From positions 1 to 64,000 of the forward strand of contig VCJN01002880.1 of the NCBI GenBank assembly GCA_006384855.1: 64,000 nt of DNA, in the 5' to 3' direction. Below the pieces are notes generated by a model, which had not been told where the DNA came from, searched no databases, and was given only the letters and a program-made list of their open reading frames with translations. Of the stretch, positions 9,804-20,260 are shown one piece after another. Made by a program: the position numbers and the translations under genes. Source of the DNA: Tetraselmis striata. Lineage: Eukaryota > Chlorophyta > Chlorodendrophyceae > Chlorodendrales > Chlorodendraceae. The number at the start of each line of letters is the position of its first letter. Within the stretch, counting starts at the first letter, position 1.

Positions 9804-11424
9804 TTGCGAGGCCACCTTTCGGTGACCGCCGCAAGACGCACCCTTGCAGCTCAACGGCGGGATGAGCGCCCTGTGTCAGGACCTGACCCCCCCACCTTAC
9901 AGACTTCATTTAGACCTTCCTCGGTGCGGCGCTTCTTACAGCTACAGCCGAGTGCGGCTCAACCATCCGCACACCTGCACATGGCGGCTCAACCATCCGC
10001 CTTTCTTACAACCCCATCTCTGCGTTCGTCGGTTGTTACACTACGAGTTACAACCGGTTCGCAACGACCAAGTTTCGCGCGTGTACGTTACGCACGGGAC
10101 AGGCGCTATGAGCGCGAAGGGCGCGCGGGGCGGCCCTCCTACCTGAACCTAGCCCCGCAAACCCGTACTGGAGCTACTGCAAACCCGTCCAGCAACTACC
10201 GGCCAACCGCCGGGAACCTAACCGCTGCTGCCGAGTACTTTGCACACAGTAGCCGTGCCGGTGGCACTCTGTCAGTAAAACGACGCACTTACGTAATCGA
10301 CGAGCCCGCAGCTATCGCTCCGTGGGCTGCGTCACTGCGATCCCGACTACAGGACGCGTTCGGCTCAGACGAGCTAGGCCAGCGGACGCTCGACCTGCTC
10401 TCCAGCTCCCTCAGCGCTCAGACCCTCAAGAGCTACGCCGGCAGGTTGGCTCAGTTTGCTGAGTTCTGCCACGACTCCGAGAACATCAGCCCGCTAGAGG
10501 CGACTACTGCTACTGTTGTTCGGTACGTTGCCTGGATCGGAGAGCGAGGGCATATCGCAGCTAAGTCGCTGCAGCCCTATCTGTCTGCCATCAACACCTT
10601 CTTCGAGCTGCACAACCTCGTCCCGATCGCCAAGGACAGCCTACACCTCACTTCGGCAAGACGTGGGTTAATGTTACGTCAGCGTCGACTGGACGCTGCC
10701 CCTTTGCGTGTCCCTCTGCCTGCGGATGTAGCTTACCGCTTCGTCTCAAAGGCCGAGCTAATTGTGTCTGCTCCTTACCCAGAGTCCCACCTCGACTATC
10801 GAGCCCTCTTGGCCTCGGTTGTCAACTTCCTGTTCTTTGCCAAGGGCCTTACTGGCGTCTCCTGTCGAGTGCAAGATGTGCATGTCGACACCTACAACAT
10901 CACCTTGCAGATCTACCGCGAGAAGGGTCGCGCCGGCCGGCGGGGACCTGACGACCTGCGCGTACTTCTCCTTCCACTGTCCGAGCACCCTCGAGTGGCA
11001 CGTCTCTTGCGCTACTTCATCGACAACGTCCAGTCTGTCCCCCTGGTTACTGTTGGCTACCTCCAACTTCTGGGCTGTCAATGTGGCTGAGCAGTCGAAA
11101 CCTTGGACTGCGGCTACGATGTCAGACTGGTTGTCTACATCAGTCAACCTAGTCAACGTTGCCCCCCCTGCTGGCACTTCCTGGACCTCACACAGTCTAC
11201 GCAAGGGCGCAGCCTCTGCAGCAAACGCCATTGGAGCGCCACTGTCCCACATCCGCTACCAGGGCGGTTGGGCCACTAACTCTGATGTCGTTCTGGACTA
11301 CATCGACCCCAACGTTCTTCCTTCTCCTGGCGCGTGGTTCTTCTTTGGACACATCGCCCCCCTCCGCCACTTCCAAGTCCAACAGGACTCCGCAGCGGTG
11401 GCCTTCCCAGTGCCTCCTTCATGA
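9804..11424 (+). pseudogene. Tyrosine recombinase of YR copy A, one frameshift
   Basis: The first frame runs to 11090 and the C-terminal catalytic part continues to 11424 in another frame. Comparison with copy B shows five bases missing near 11055. The first ATG in frame is at 9981. A core-binding helical region (about 10310-10700) precedes the catalytic part. That part has a beta-strand Lys in YREKGRAGRR, the HxxR box HSLRKG, a conserved GGW, and the nucleophile Tyr in DYIDP. The first catalytic Arg (box I) is not evident: the expected position reads GLTGVS. In life this enzyme would integrate a circular DNA copy. Here it is broken close to the active site. Confidence 0.85.
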
Positions 11425-11477
11425 CTTGGCGCTACCCCTTCTCCGTCAATCCACCGCTCTCTCCGTTCGCTCAAGAC

Positions 11478-11503
11478 TGGCAAAACCAGACTCAACTTTG
11501 AAA
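11478..11503 (+). repeat. B1 repeat of YR copy A
   Basis: The 26 bases tggcaaaaccagactcaact plus ttgaaa recur exactly at 11783-11808 (B2). B1 directly abuts A2. Confidence 0.85.
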
Positions 11504-11689
11504 TGATCTAAACTAGTTTATGGGGTTTCCATCCTTGACCTAACCGCTTTTCAGCTACAAGTGCTGCGCAGTGGTACGGGAACTAGTAACTGTTGTTGCG
11601 CCCTTGTTGGGTGCAGCACGAGTAGACATAAAAGCAGCCAGAATTGCTGAGCCTGCCATCTTCCAGTTTTCGCTGCGTTCCACGCAGCG
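11504..11689 (+). repeat. A2 repeat of YR copy A
   Basis: Second copy of the 186-bp A repeat, followed by a C-run and a 93-bp spacer before B2. Confidence 0.9.
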
Positions 11690-11782
11690 CCCCCCCTGAC
11701 TCCGTTTTCCCTCCACGCTTTTCGCTAAACCTTCCTGCCAATTTCGGCTCTTGACCGTGTAAAACAGCCTGCGCGACCTTTT

Positions 11783-11808
11783 TGGCAAAACCAGACTCAA
11801 CTTTGAAA
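11783..11808 (+). repeat. B2 repeat, right end of YR copy A
   Basis: Exact second copy of B1. Copies B and C end with the same sequence and then diverge, which fixes the right boundary of the element. Confidence 0.85.
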
Positions 11809-11972
11809 TATCGAGAATCCGCCTCGCTACTGTCAGTTGTCACACTTGGCACAGTACGTGAATGGTTTATTTCTACACTCTACGTACCGTTTGCAACTTT
11901 ATTCCTCCTGCTATAAATAACGAATCCTTTTATATACTAAGCGGCGCTTCGCGCCGGGGATCTGTGGAGGTG

Positions 11973-13047
11973 CCCCTACCTCTTGGGTTGAGCGTGGTGC
12001 GGCCGTGCGGGATGCGGGCCGCTTTTAGCCGGCTTGTACAGTAGTGTTGATCTTGTAATACTGTTGTTTCCGGGTAATAATGCTTTTAGCGTTAGATTTG
12101 TCAGTAATTTATTTTTCAAAAGAGACATATTATTTTGTAAAACAGATTAAATCTGCAAGCCGCGTAAAAGCGGGCCGCTGACTACTGGTGTGCATTACAA
12201 AAAGGCCGGTACCCAACCCACCGCTAAAGAAAAATAAAAAACAGCACTGCAAGATCAGCAATACAGTACAAGCCGCCTACAGGCGGCCCGCAACCCGCAC
12301 GAGGCCGCGCAGGTCGGGCCGGTCGTCAGGTCTACGGGGCGGGCACGGCGCGAATCGCCACGCCCGCCGCCTGTACCGGCACCGGACGCCGGACGCCGTC
12401 GCTCGACCGTCGCCCGTCCGTCGACGGACGCCGGGCCCCGGGTCGGCGGACTGCCCCCGCACCGCGGCGACCCCTTTTTACAGCACCATACTTGGACTAC
12501 CGTATTTTTTAATTACATAAGGGCTTTCACAAAAGCGCACTACAAACAGAACTAACGTCAACTGTGAAAGGTTGCCAGCTTGGACTACCGTATCTTTCGC
12601 GGATGTGGCGAACGAACGTGATAGTTCACGTTATATCGTTCGGACATTAGGCGAGTGAAGTAAGCAGGTAAGTACAAAGGCACTACCGTATAGGTAAGGA
12701 ATAGTCGCTGAATAGTCTCGCTTGCTGATTCAGCAATAAAAACGCGCTGCGGTACCGCGTTATTTTGGCGTTTTAGACGAATACATGACGTGCCTGGGCT
12801 AGAATACACGCGCATCCATTCAGAATCTTACCGTCGTCGGAGGTGTGCCTAGAAATCAAACGAGCACAGATCGAACGTATGACGGTTCATACGCGAAGAC
12901 GCAGCACTGGAGGACGGACGGAGGACGGAGGACGGACGCCTAAAAATCCGTGATAAAACCGTATTGTAACCGGTATTGATTCTCTCGTATTACAGGCGAT
13001 TTCGGACGCGGCTCTCCTTTTCCTCCGCTCAACCCAAGAGGTAGGGG
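11973..13047. repeat. 22-bp perfect inverted repeat pair enclosing R-family modules
   Basis: The 22 bases at 11973-11994 recur as exact inverted complement at 13026-13047, enclosing about 1 kb. Inside, a plus-strand R-family module (about 11998-12075) faces a minus-strand one (about 12308-12184, with the same cctttttgtaat end read on the minus strand). They form a fold-back arrangement around AT-rich sequence. No protein-coding gene is supported between 11809 and 13050. Confidence 0.5.
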
Positions 13048-13119
13048 AACGGTACCAGTTGGCTGCGGACCAGGGTGCCCTCTCATCGCGGGGCACTCGG
13101 TGCATCACCCGGGCTCACC

Positions 13120-13425
13120 AGGAGGCCTTGCTCGCAAGAGATTTCCTCGGGGTCCTGAGCTTGGTGGCCGCTCGAGAGCGTGCTCGCTGCCTCATCAGAC
13201 GGCGCAGATTCGTCTCCCATCCCGTTGCTGAAGCTGCACAGCACGTCCGAGGATCACCTACACACACACGTGCTCGCGTGGCCCGGACTCTGAACCGTGT
13301 GCGCATCACTCATCCATCCCGCCTTATGCGGGATGCGGGCCGCTTTTAGGCGGCTTGCTGTGTTGATTTTCTAATTCTGGGGAACTGCCCTTTTTATAAT
13401 TCACACCAGTACCGGTACACGTAGG
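13120..13425 (+). repeat. R-family repeat, 300-bp copy
   Basis: This copy is similar over its full length to 32770-33098. It holds an open frame (13059-13349) whose sequence is conserved in the other copy (for example RERARCLIRR, and HTRARV with RTLNR). Then follow the hairpin gccgcttttaggcggc and the common 3' end gtaattcacaccagtacc. It looks like the 3' end of a larger retroelement whose C-terminal coding part is included. The family is not identified. Confidence 0.6.
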
Positions 13426-14253
13426 AAGATGAATCCTTCGATTTTCTAATTTTCTTTTGAATATTTCGTCGGCATTCCTAAAGATACGGTACGAGCAGCG
13501 TGCTGGCCGCTAAACGCTATTAATAAATTTAAAATAATAGGCAATATAAACATGCCAGCAGCATAGTATTAATTATATAATAATAATAGTAACATATTTT
13601 AATTAATAATGGTGCCTTTACATTAATGAAGCAGTACGGGTACCCAGACTGGAGAATATAAGTACCGGGGGATTTATTCTCCTTTCTCGTTTATTATTCC
13701 AACATGCACCTATCCGAAAATAATATTACTCGTAGTGTATAATGTAGTCGCTAATATTTATATTCCGGCAGCATGTGCAATCCTTTACTACGAGCAGGTC
13801 CTGTCGCGGAGACGGGAAAACGGGAAAAATGAGCAAGCTTGTCACGGATTAAACGCGAAAAATTATTGCAATGATGATTTATAAATTGCGAGAAGCAGTC
13901 ACGCGCGCAGAAAGTCGATATTAATAATAATGAGCGGGCGGCCAACCTGCAGCGGGGAATTTCATATCCCCCCCCCCCCCCCCCCCCCCGCCCGGCCCGG
14001 CTGGGTTGGGTTGCGGAGCACCGGAAGCACAGGCCTTGCGTCGACGCCAACATAGACGGCTGCCTGCGCAGTCTCCAGCCAGCGCCGCCATCTGTACTAT
14101 CTACCTCACTCGACATTCCTGACCACTGTATCATTCGCTCTGCTTGGCGAATTGCGCGTCTATATAGCCCGCGCGCCGCGAGTGCAACTGCTTCGTACAG
14201 GAGTCCTTGTTCATTGACCGCTGCGGTGCGCCAGACAAGTCAGGCCGCGCAGT
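13426..14253. other. AT-rich spacer with a C22 tract
   Basis: The part from 13480 to 13760 is AT-rich without a supported gene. A run of 22 C occupies 13968-13989. The last 250 bp are the presumed upstream region of the glycosyltransferase gene. Confidence 0.5.
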
Positions 14254-17252
14254 ATGCCGCCTCTGCTTTCGCCTGTCTACCTGCTTCTGATGCTGCTGCT
14301 TGCTGCGGGTAGCCTGCATAAAGGGAAGTGCGACGGAAAGCCCTTCGGCATGAAGCAGCAGGACAGCGGAAAGCGGCAGCTTCAGCCGCTCGGCCGCAGG
14401 AATTTCCCGCGCCCGAGTCCGTGCGCACTACGCGCCCGCACGCCGCTCAGACTGCCAAATATTCAGGGCGGAAACTAAGCCGGATCTCAGTGAATTCGGG
14501 AAGAAGGTGAAAACCATCGTGCTGGCGGGACTGGGTGGCGGACGTGTATGCGAGGCGAACACCGGCGACTGGCGCGCCAACTTGCCACGTTTTCTTGGGG
14601 TAGCCTACTCCCCTTCCGCCGTCTCGTAGCGGCAACACGCTGTTCAGAGGCCACATCTAAAGGTATGACAAGCGACAATCTCCGCTGACTGATACATTTA
14701 CTCCCTGCAGGCATACACTGGCGCCGAAGTGATCGTGTACGACCCTCGCCAGAGGTCCTGTCAAACATGCTACTCCACTCAGAAGGGGAGAAGGAAGGCG
14801 AGACGCTGCAACCTGACTTTTGTTAAAATAGTGTGATGCTGCTTGCTGAAACAGTGAAATGTGGTTCTAATTAAGTAGATACAGCGAGTCCGCAAGTGCT
14901 CGCATTGTCTGGCACTGCCCTGACTTATCGTTCCATGATCAATATATATTGTGATATTGTAGTGTCTATTTTCATCCTGTTGTAGGCTGCATCTGTTGCA
15001 GTTTCTGGCATTGCGTCTGACTTCTCTATATATTCCCGCACCCCTAATTGGCACTGATAATCCCAGCAAGTCCATATATCGCCATCAGATCCATTTGAAG
15101 CCGAGTCAAAACTGCAAAACCAAACGCTAAATATTCGGACCAGCTGGGTCCTCGCTAATGGCTGATATATCAACAAAAAATGGATTGCCACTTCTAAAAT
15201 GAGAATGGCAGAGGTTTCTACTCCATGTTCTCACTTCTGACGGACACTGTCAAGATTCCGGTTGACATCTCCAGGAGATATATGCGTGGGTGTACTCATT
15301 CAACACGAGGTTGCGATGCAGCTGCGGACATATCCCGCATCCAAAGCTAATGCGCAGCCTGCTGTGTTTGGCCCCTGAGCAGATTCCATGCGAGGATCAC
15401 ATGAACAGCGGTGTCGACATGCTGCTTCTGATAGGCTCCGGGAAGATCAAAGGCAAAAAAAACAACTGCGCTCCTGGCGTGTCATGGTAATCGGCAGGCC
15501 ACCTTGGAATTGTGCCCTGATTGATTCCCGCCAGCTCTGTCGACTCCGTCACCCTCACTTCGCACAGCTACGGCATCGTGCCCTAACACTGCCACTGGCT
15601 AGTGGCTCAGGTGTCCTCGGCAGTTTCAGGACCTTGCAAGCGTTATGGAGCAACGCTGGGCCCGCCGCGCAAACCGCACGGTGCGATGGGATTGGAGCCC
15701 CTAGCGTTGGCTGTCAGCTTCTGCAGTGATTTCAGTGCTGAGCGCGACATTCTGTGGCCTCCACAGATCCACTTTCCCATCCGGAACATGTTTAGACTAG
15801 TCAACAATAAAGTATTTCATTTCGATGTCATCATTGGTATGCGAGCTCTTCCTCTACCCTGAGCCTGAGGCCCGCCGCATGTGCACTGTCTTCAAGCTGC
15901 AGGCTAACAAACAACGCATTGTCCCGTGCACAGAGGATGCATCATTTGCAAAGCCACCTGGCAGGTGTACCGTTGAGGCTTTCAACCGGTGCAGAGACTC
16001 CCCAAAGCAGAAGACACTGGTCTACATCGCCCGGATCATGACAGCCAAGGGCCAACTTAATTTCATTCGCCAGGCGGATCCCAAGGTCTGGCACCCCCAG
16101 ACATCGGCTGCTCAGCTGTTTCGGTGCTGTTAATTGATGACAAAGCTAGCAGTAAGGACATTCGGGCCCTGTACGCCCATTCCATGCAACACACAGGTGC
16201 TGAAGGGCTACACAGTCAAGTTCTTCGGGCGGCACCAAAATCCAGATTACGCGGCAGAAGCCAAGGCACTGGCGACACAGAAGGGCATAAAAGTGTCTTT
16301 CCCAGGCGAGGTCTCCAAGGAGCAGCTCACCAGGCAGATGTGTGAAGCGCAGGTATACCGTTTATCCTCGGGTAGCAATGAGCACCGCCCGCGGTGTGTG
16401 GCCATGCCCCAATTGCGCCCTTCGTGGCTAATTTTCTGAACTCTTTGCAATAATTGCAGGGCATCATCACATTCTCTATGGACAAGAACCCGCGTTCCAT
16501 CTACGAGGGAGTGCAGGCTGGCTTGCCGGTGTTTGTATCTGCAGAGGCACAGGTGAGCAACGCGCTCACAATGTACATGACCATTTGCGCACCAGCCCCC
16601 CCGAGGCTTGGGATGCTGACGTGATTGTTTTGCCATTCCCCTAGACGGCAACCTCTCTTACTGCCCAGCCATTCGTCTTTGAGGTGTCGAAGAGCGGCCG
16701 CCAAGATACCATTGATGAGCGCCTCACACAGTACATGGAGCTCGTCAGGGCAGGGAATTGGTCTGCCGCCATTCGTGAGTGGGCTCACAATGAGCTGACG
16801 ATGGATGCTGTCTACACGGTATGCACTCGCCGCCAGTCACACGATACACTCCGTTTGTGACTGCACCACATAATGCGAACGGAATTGTTATCTTACGCTG
16901 CACTGTGCTTGACCGTGCAACTTTGGGTGCAGGCTCTATGCCAGCGCATGGGAGTGTGTGCAGACGGAGCGCACAAGTACGACCCGTGGTTTGGCCATGT
17001 AGGCACCCCGCCGAGTCTCTCCCCGTTTCTGACCAACTGTCGAACGAGACAATCATGCCTCAAAGTGAAAGAGCTCGTGTATGATAATGCGCACTGCAGG
17101 ATTTCAAAGAGAGTCGAGTCGTACGGGAAAGGAGGTACACCGCAGAGAACATGCTTTACCCTTCCAACTACGCATCGGGCCGGGCTCTCGTGCTCACTGC
17201 CACAGCCAAGCAAAGACTGGCACGCCAACAGCTGGCGGAAGAGGGGACATAA
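14254..17252 (+). CDS. GT4-type glycosyltransferase, multi-exon, with N-terminal signal/anchor
   Basis: Well-supported exons are 15727-15836, 15934-16085, 16197-16352, 16460-16552, 16645-16818, 16933-16998 and 17100-17252. All have GT-AG introns of 92-114 bp, and the phases join into one frame ending at TAA 17250-17252. The product shows GT-B C-terminal-domain features: KTLVYIARI with AKGQLNFI, then KGYTVKFFGRHQNP, GEVSKEQL, DKNPRSIYEG and AGLPVFVS. This is the usual place of the nucleotide-sugar-binding Glu. Tentative 5' exons are 14254-14420 (hydrophobic start MPPLLSPVYLLLMLLLAAG, a signal peptide or anchor), 14491-14545 (TIVLAGLGGG) and 14711 onward. Splicing between 14711 and 15486 is unresolved. 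It is probably a Golgi/ER enzyme; the sugar and acceptor are unknown. It is convergent with the kinase gene. Confidence 0.75.
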
Positions 17253-17944
17253 AACGGCGGTGTGTACGCACCACTGCACGAGAACGATGAGGGCGCTACA
17301 AGGAATCCGCCTCGAGCATGTAAGAGATACTAACCCGGGCTCTGTGCCTGGCTTGCCTTGAAGAGCAAGCTTTGCAGTAGAGATCGGGATGGATGCATGG
17401 ACCGGTCTCAGCTTGACAATTAATGGCAGGCATTATCTCCGCTGCAAAAGTGTGCCCCAAAACCTGGATGTGGTTGCCCCAGAATTAAGACAAAACTGAC
17501 TGGGCAGTTGATAACTGTTAGGAGAAACCCGAGATCAAAACCACAGATCGAAATAAAAACCGCCATCCCCTGGAGGGCTAGAGGTCGTGCAATGCCGCCC
17601 ATTCAGTCTTTCCTCTGTCTAGGCAGACGTTGGATGCTGTGTTATTTTCGCAGAGGCACTGATCCACGTATCATGAGTTCTGCACCACTGAGAGTCTTCT
17701 GTTGTCTCCCCTTCAGGCGAACCAGAGACGAGTCATCCCTCATTCTCCCTGATGGCAGGGTGATCCTAATTGTGATGAACAATTACAAAGCTCAAATCGA
17801 TTCACATGCAATGGCGCAGGTCGGCCCAGATGGGGGCATAGGCCGACAAAGATTCTGCATGCACCACCACTGCTTCAAAGTCTTCCGCACATGTAAATGC
17901 CAAAGGTTTGTCATTACAACTGGGTGGCTAGAAGTGGCAGCAGC

Positions 17945-17979
<35 letters not shown>

Positions 17980-18284
17980 CAATAGTATATGCATGTAATA
18001 TATATCTACAAAGCGCTATGTGAGGAAGCACAGCTGGGCTGTCCAAGGAGGGGAGTTTGCTACCGTTGTAGTGAGCTGGGGAGGGAGAGGGGGGTAGCTT
18101 AGGCATGTCTGTGGTGGGAATCCAGCTGGCGGGTCACAGGTATTCCCCTTCAAGGTCTTCTACGGCGAACATCGAGAAGCTTGCGTACACTTCCTGAGGC
18201 CTCTGATTTGGGCATGCAGTACCCCGTCTGCTGTCTCGGGCGAAAGAAAGAGCCCCCTTCCTCCCTGCGAATAAGCCTTGACGT
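17253..18284. other. Convergent intergenic region
   Basis: This lies between the 3' ends of the glycosyltransferase (plus) and the kinase (minus) and should hold both 3' untranslated regions. Open frames here are short and show no recognisable protein. It contains the AGT microsatellite. Confidence 0.5.
17944..17979 (+). repeat. (AGT)12 microsatellite
   Basis: About twelve uninterrupted AGT units, preceded by CAG repeats. Confidence 0.95.
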
Positions 18285-20260
18285 TTACTCGGCCGGCTGT
18301 CGGAGCCATGCATGCTCCAGCATATCAGGCACGCTGATGCGGTCAGAGTGCGCCTTGCTCAGCATGCGCCGCAGCAGGTCCTCCAGCTCCGGGGACACCG
18401 TGCCCACGAGGTCCTCTACCGGCGAGGTTTCATGCCCCGCAATGGCAGCATACAGCCCGATGATGCTGTTTGCCTGGAACGGCAGGCGCCCCGAGGCAAG
18501 CTGGAACAAGCAGACCCCAAGGGCCCACACGTCCGCGGGGGGGCCCAGGTACGGCTGCTCCGTGGTCTGCTCCGGGGCCAGGTACGCTGGCGTGCCCGCT
18601 GGCCGGTTTGTCACCCACCAGTCAAACGGCGGCGTAGTGGAGGGATCGAAGCGCGAGGCGCAGCCGAGGTCTGCCACCTGTCAGGCACAGCACGTGCGCG
18701 TCAGAGTTGCAGGGAAGTAGGAATGAATGGGAGGAATTTATTTCAGCCATAGCTGAACTTCGGCGAGTTCAGAAGGACCACAATTCATACATGAGACCTG
18801 ATAGTTCTGATATTCAACTGTAATCCAGCTGGAATCCGATAGGAAATTCCACCAGGACAAGTGCAGTAGTGACAGTCTAAGCTGAATTCAACTGAATGAA
18901 TATCAGCCTCATGTCACTTTATATGCGGTCCGCATCAAGAAATGCAACTGAACCACTACTGCTCGAGGGATACAGGTACTCAGCCGGAAACGGATGATTC
19001 CATCGAAAATTGACCCACCTTGACGGTGCGCCCGTGCGGCCCGCCCAGCAGCAAGTTGCCCAGTTTGATGTCTCCGTGCACCACGCCCAGGGCGTGCAGG
19101 TGGCCAAGCCCGCGCGCCGCGCCGAGCATGGTTGCCGCGAGACGCGCCTCATCCAGGACGCCCTCCACGCGGAAGTTGGCCGCCGTGAGGTCGCCGCCAG
19201 TAGCGGCCTCCATCACCACATGCGCACCGCCCTCCGGCTGCAACGGGTCGTTCAAGATGACCTCGTAGACGCGCAGCAAGTTGTCGTGCGGCTGCAGGCT
19301 CACGGAGATGGTCTCCCCCAGCGCGGGCGCGGGCGGGTGTAGGCTCGACCGCCCGGCGTCGGAGAGCTTACGGTTGAGGCGGTTGCGCTTCTGGTTGCTG
19401 CCGGCCGCCGAGCCGCGCACCGCCTTGAGCGCGTGCAGCTCCTGGCTTCCGGTGCTGCGGCACAGGCGAACCTTGCCGTTGGAGCCCCGTCCCAGAACGC
19501 GCTCCACGACGTACTCCGCTAGCAGATCGCTCCCCGGAAGCGTCTTCACGGTGGCACCAGGGCTTGAGTCGGTGGAGGGGGAGGAGATGGTGGAGGAGGA
19601 GGTGGAAAAAGAGGAGGTGGATGCTGTAGGCGACGGTTCAATGCCCGTACTCGTGGCCACATTCGTACAGACATGCACTTCGCTGGTCCGAATATTCAAA
19701 GGAGTTGTCGTGTCATCTCCGCCATCTGCTCCACCCCATCCCACCGGCAATGCTGCGGTGGGAGGCGCAACCGCGACTGTCGGGCCCACCAGGACCCTCT
19801 CGACGCCAACGCCGCTTCCGCTGCTAGAGCTGGACGAGCAAGAGCAGCTCCCACGCGCGGTTCTGGTGGTCGGAGGTTCTCGAACAGGGGCAGAAGCAAC
19901 AGGTTTCGTCGCCTTGCACGTTCCATCCAGCCCGGACGAATAAATCCGCTGCGATACGCGCAAGGGTGCCGGTGCCTGTAGTTGCTTTATGTCATCCGCA
20001 GCACAAGCATTTACAGTACAATCCGTACAAGTACCGACGTAGGATCCCTTATGGCTCGCCGTAGTATCCCCCGACACGGTCGAGGGGCCACGGGCCTGCT
20101 TGGTGTTGCCTCCGTCGGTGCGGCCAACCCGTGACCCCTCTGGACCCGCGTCATACTTGGTCGCGGTATTTCTGCAGCCACAGGGCACCCAGTGAAGTAG
20201 CCGCCCTGCCCAGGGATCAGTCTGCCCCCGCTGCGAGGAGGCCTCGGCACCAGTTCCCAT
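18285..20260 (-). CDS. Ser/Thr protein kinase, CaMKK-like, two exons
   Basis: Exon 1 is 20260-19019 and exon 2 is 18677-18285. The intron 19018-18678 begins GTGGGT and ends CAG, in phase 0, giving 544 residues. The first 245 residues are low-complexity, Ser/Thr-rich and probably disordered. The kinase domain follows: glycine loop GRGSNGKV (about 258-264), ATP Lys in HALK (279), catalytic loop HGDIKLGN (395-402), then DLG across the exon join, GTPAYLAPE and ADVWALGVCLF. HRD is changed to HGD, so it is a non-RD kinase, and DFG is DLG. A basic insertion (KRNRLNRK, 291-298) between the Lys and the C-helix and the segment ILNDP resemble CaMKK/SnRK-activating kinases; that grouping is inference. 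The 5' start is the first ATG of the open frame and an upstream exon is possible. Confidence 0.85.

Larger units (their letters stand above)
8593..11808 (+). mobile_element. YR element copy A (split-direct-repeat tyrosine-recombinase element)
   Basis: The layout is A1 (8593-8778), Gag-like ORF1, tyrosine recombinase, B1 (11478-11503), A2 (11504-11689), a 93-bp spacer and B2 (11783-11808). This is the split direct repeat arrangement described for PAT/TOC/Ngaro-type DIRS elements. The B1-A2 joint reproduces the junction expected if the two element ends were joined in a circle. A1 and A2 differ at only two adjacent positions, so the insertion is recent. No flanking duplication is seen, as expected for a tyrosine recombinase. 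No RT, RNase H or methylase domain is present. Copies B and C have the same 3.1-3.2 kb layout. Confidence 0.9.

Noticed and set aside
9620-9841. Arg/Pro-rich minus-strand frame opposite ORF1
   Set aside because: It is antisense to the RG-rich tail of the Gag-like ORF1 and recurs only because the element is repeated.
8593-11808. Crypton (YR-only DNA transposon)
   Set aside because: The split direct repeats, the circle-like B1-A2 joint and the Gag-like ORF1 fit the DIRS/PAT group instead.
17792-18106. Thr-rich minus-strand frame
   Set aside because: It is a translation of the AGT microsatellite.
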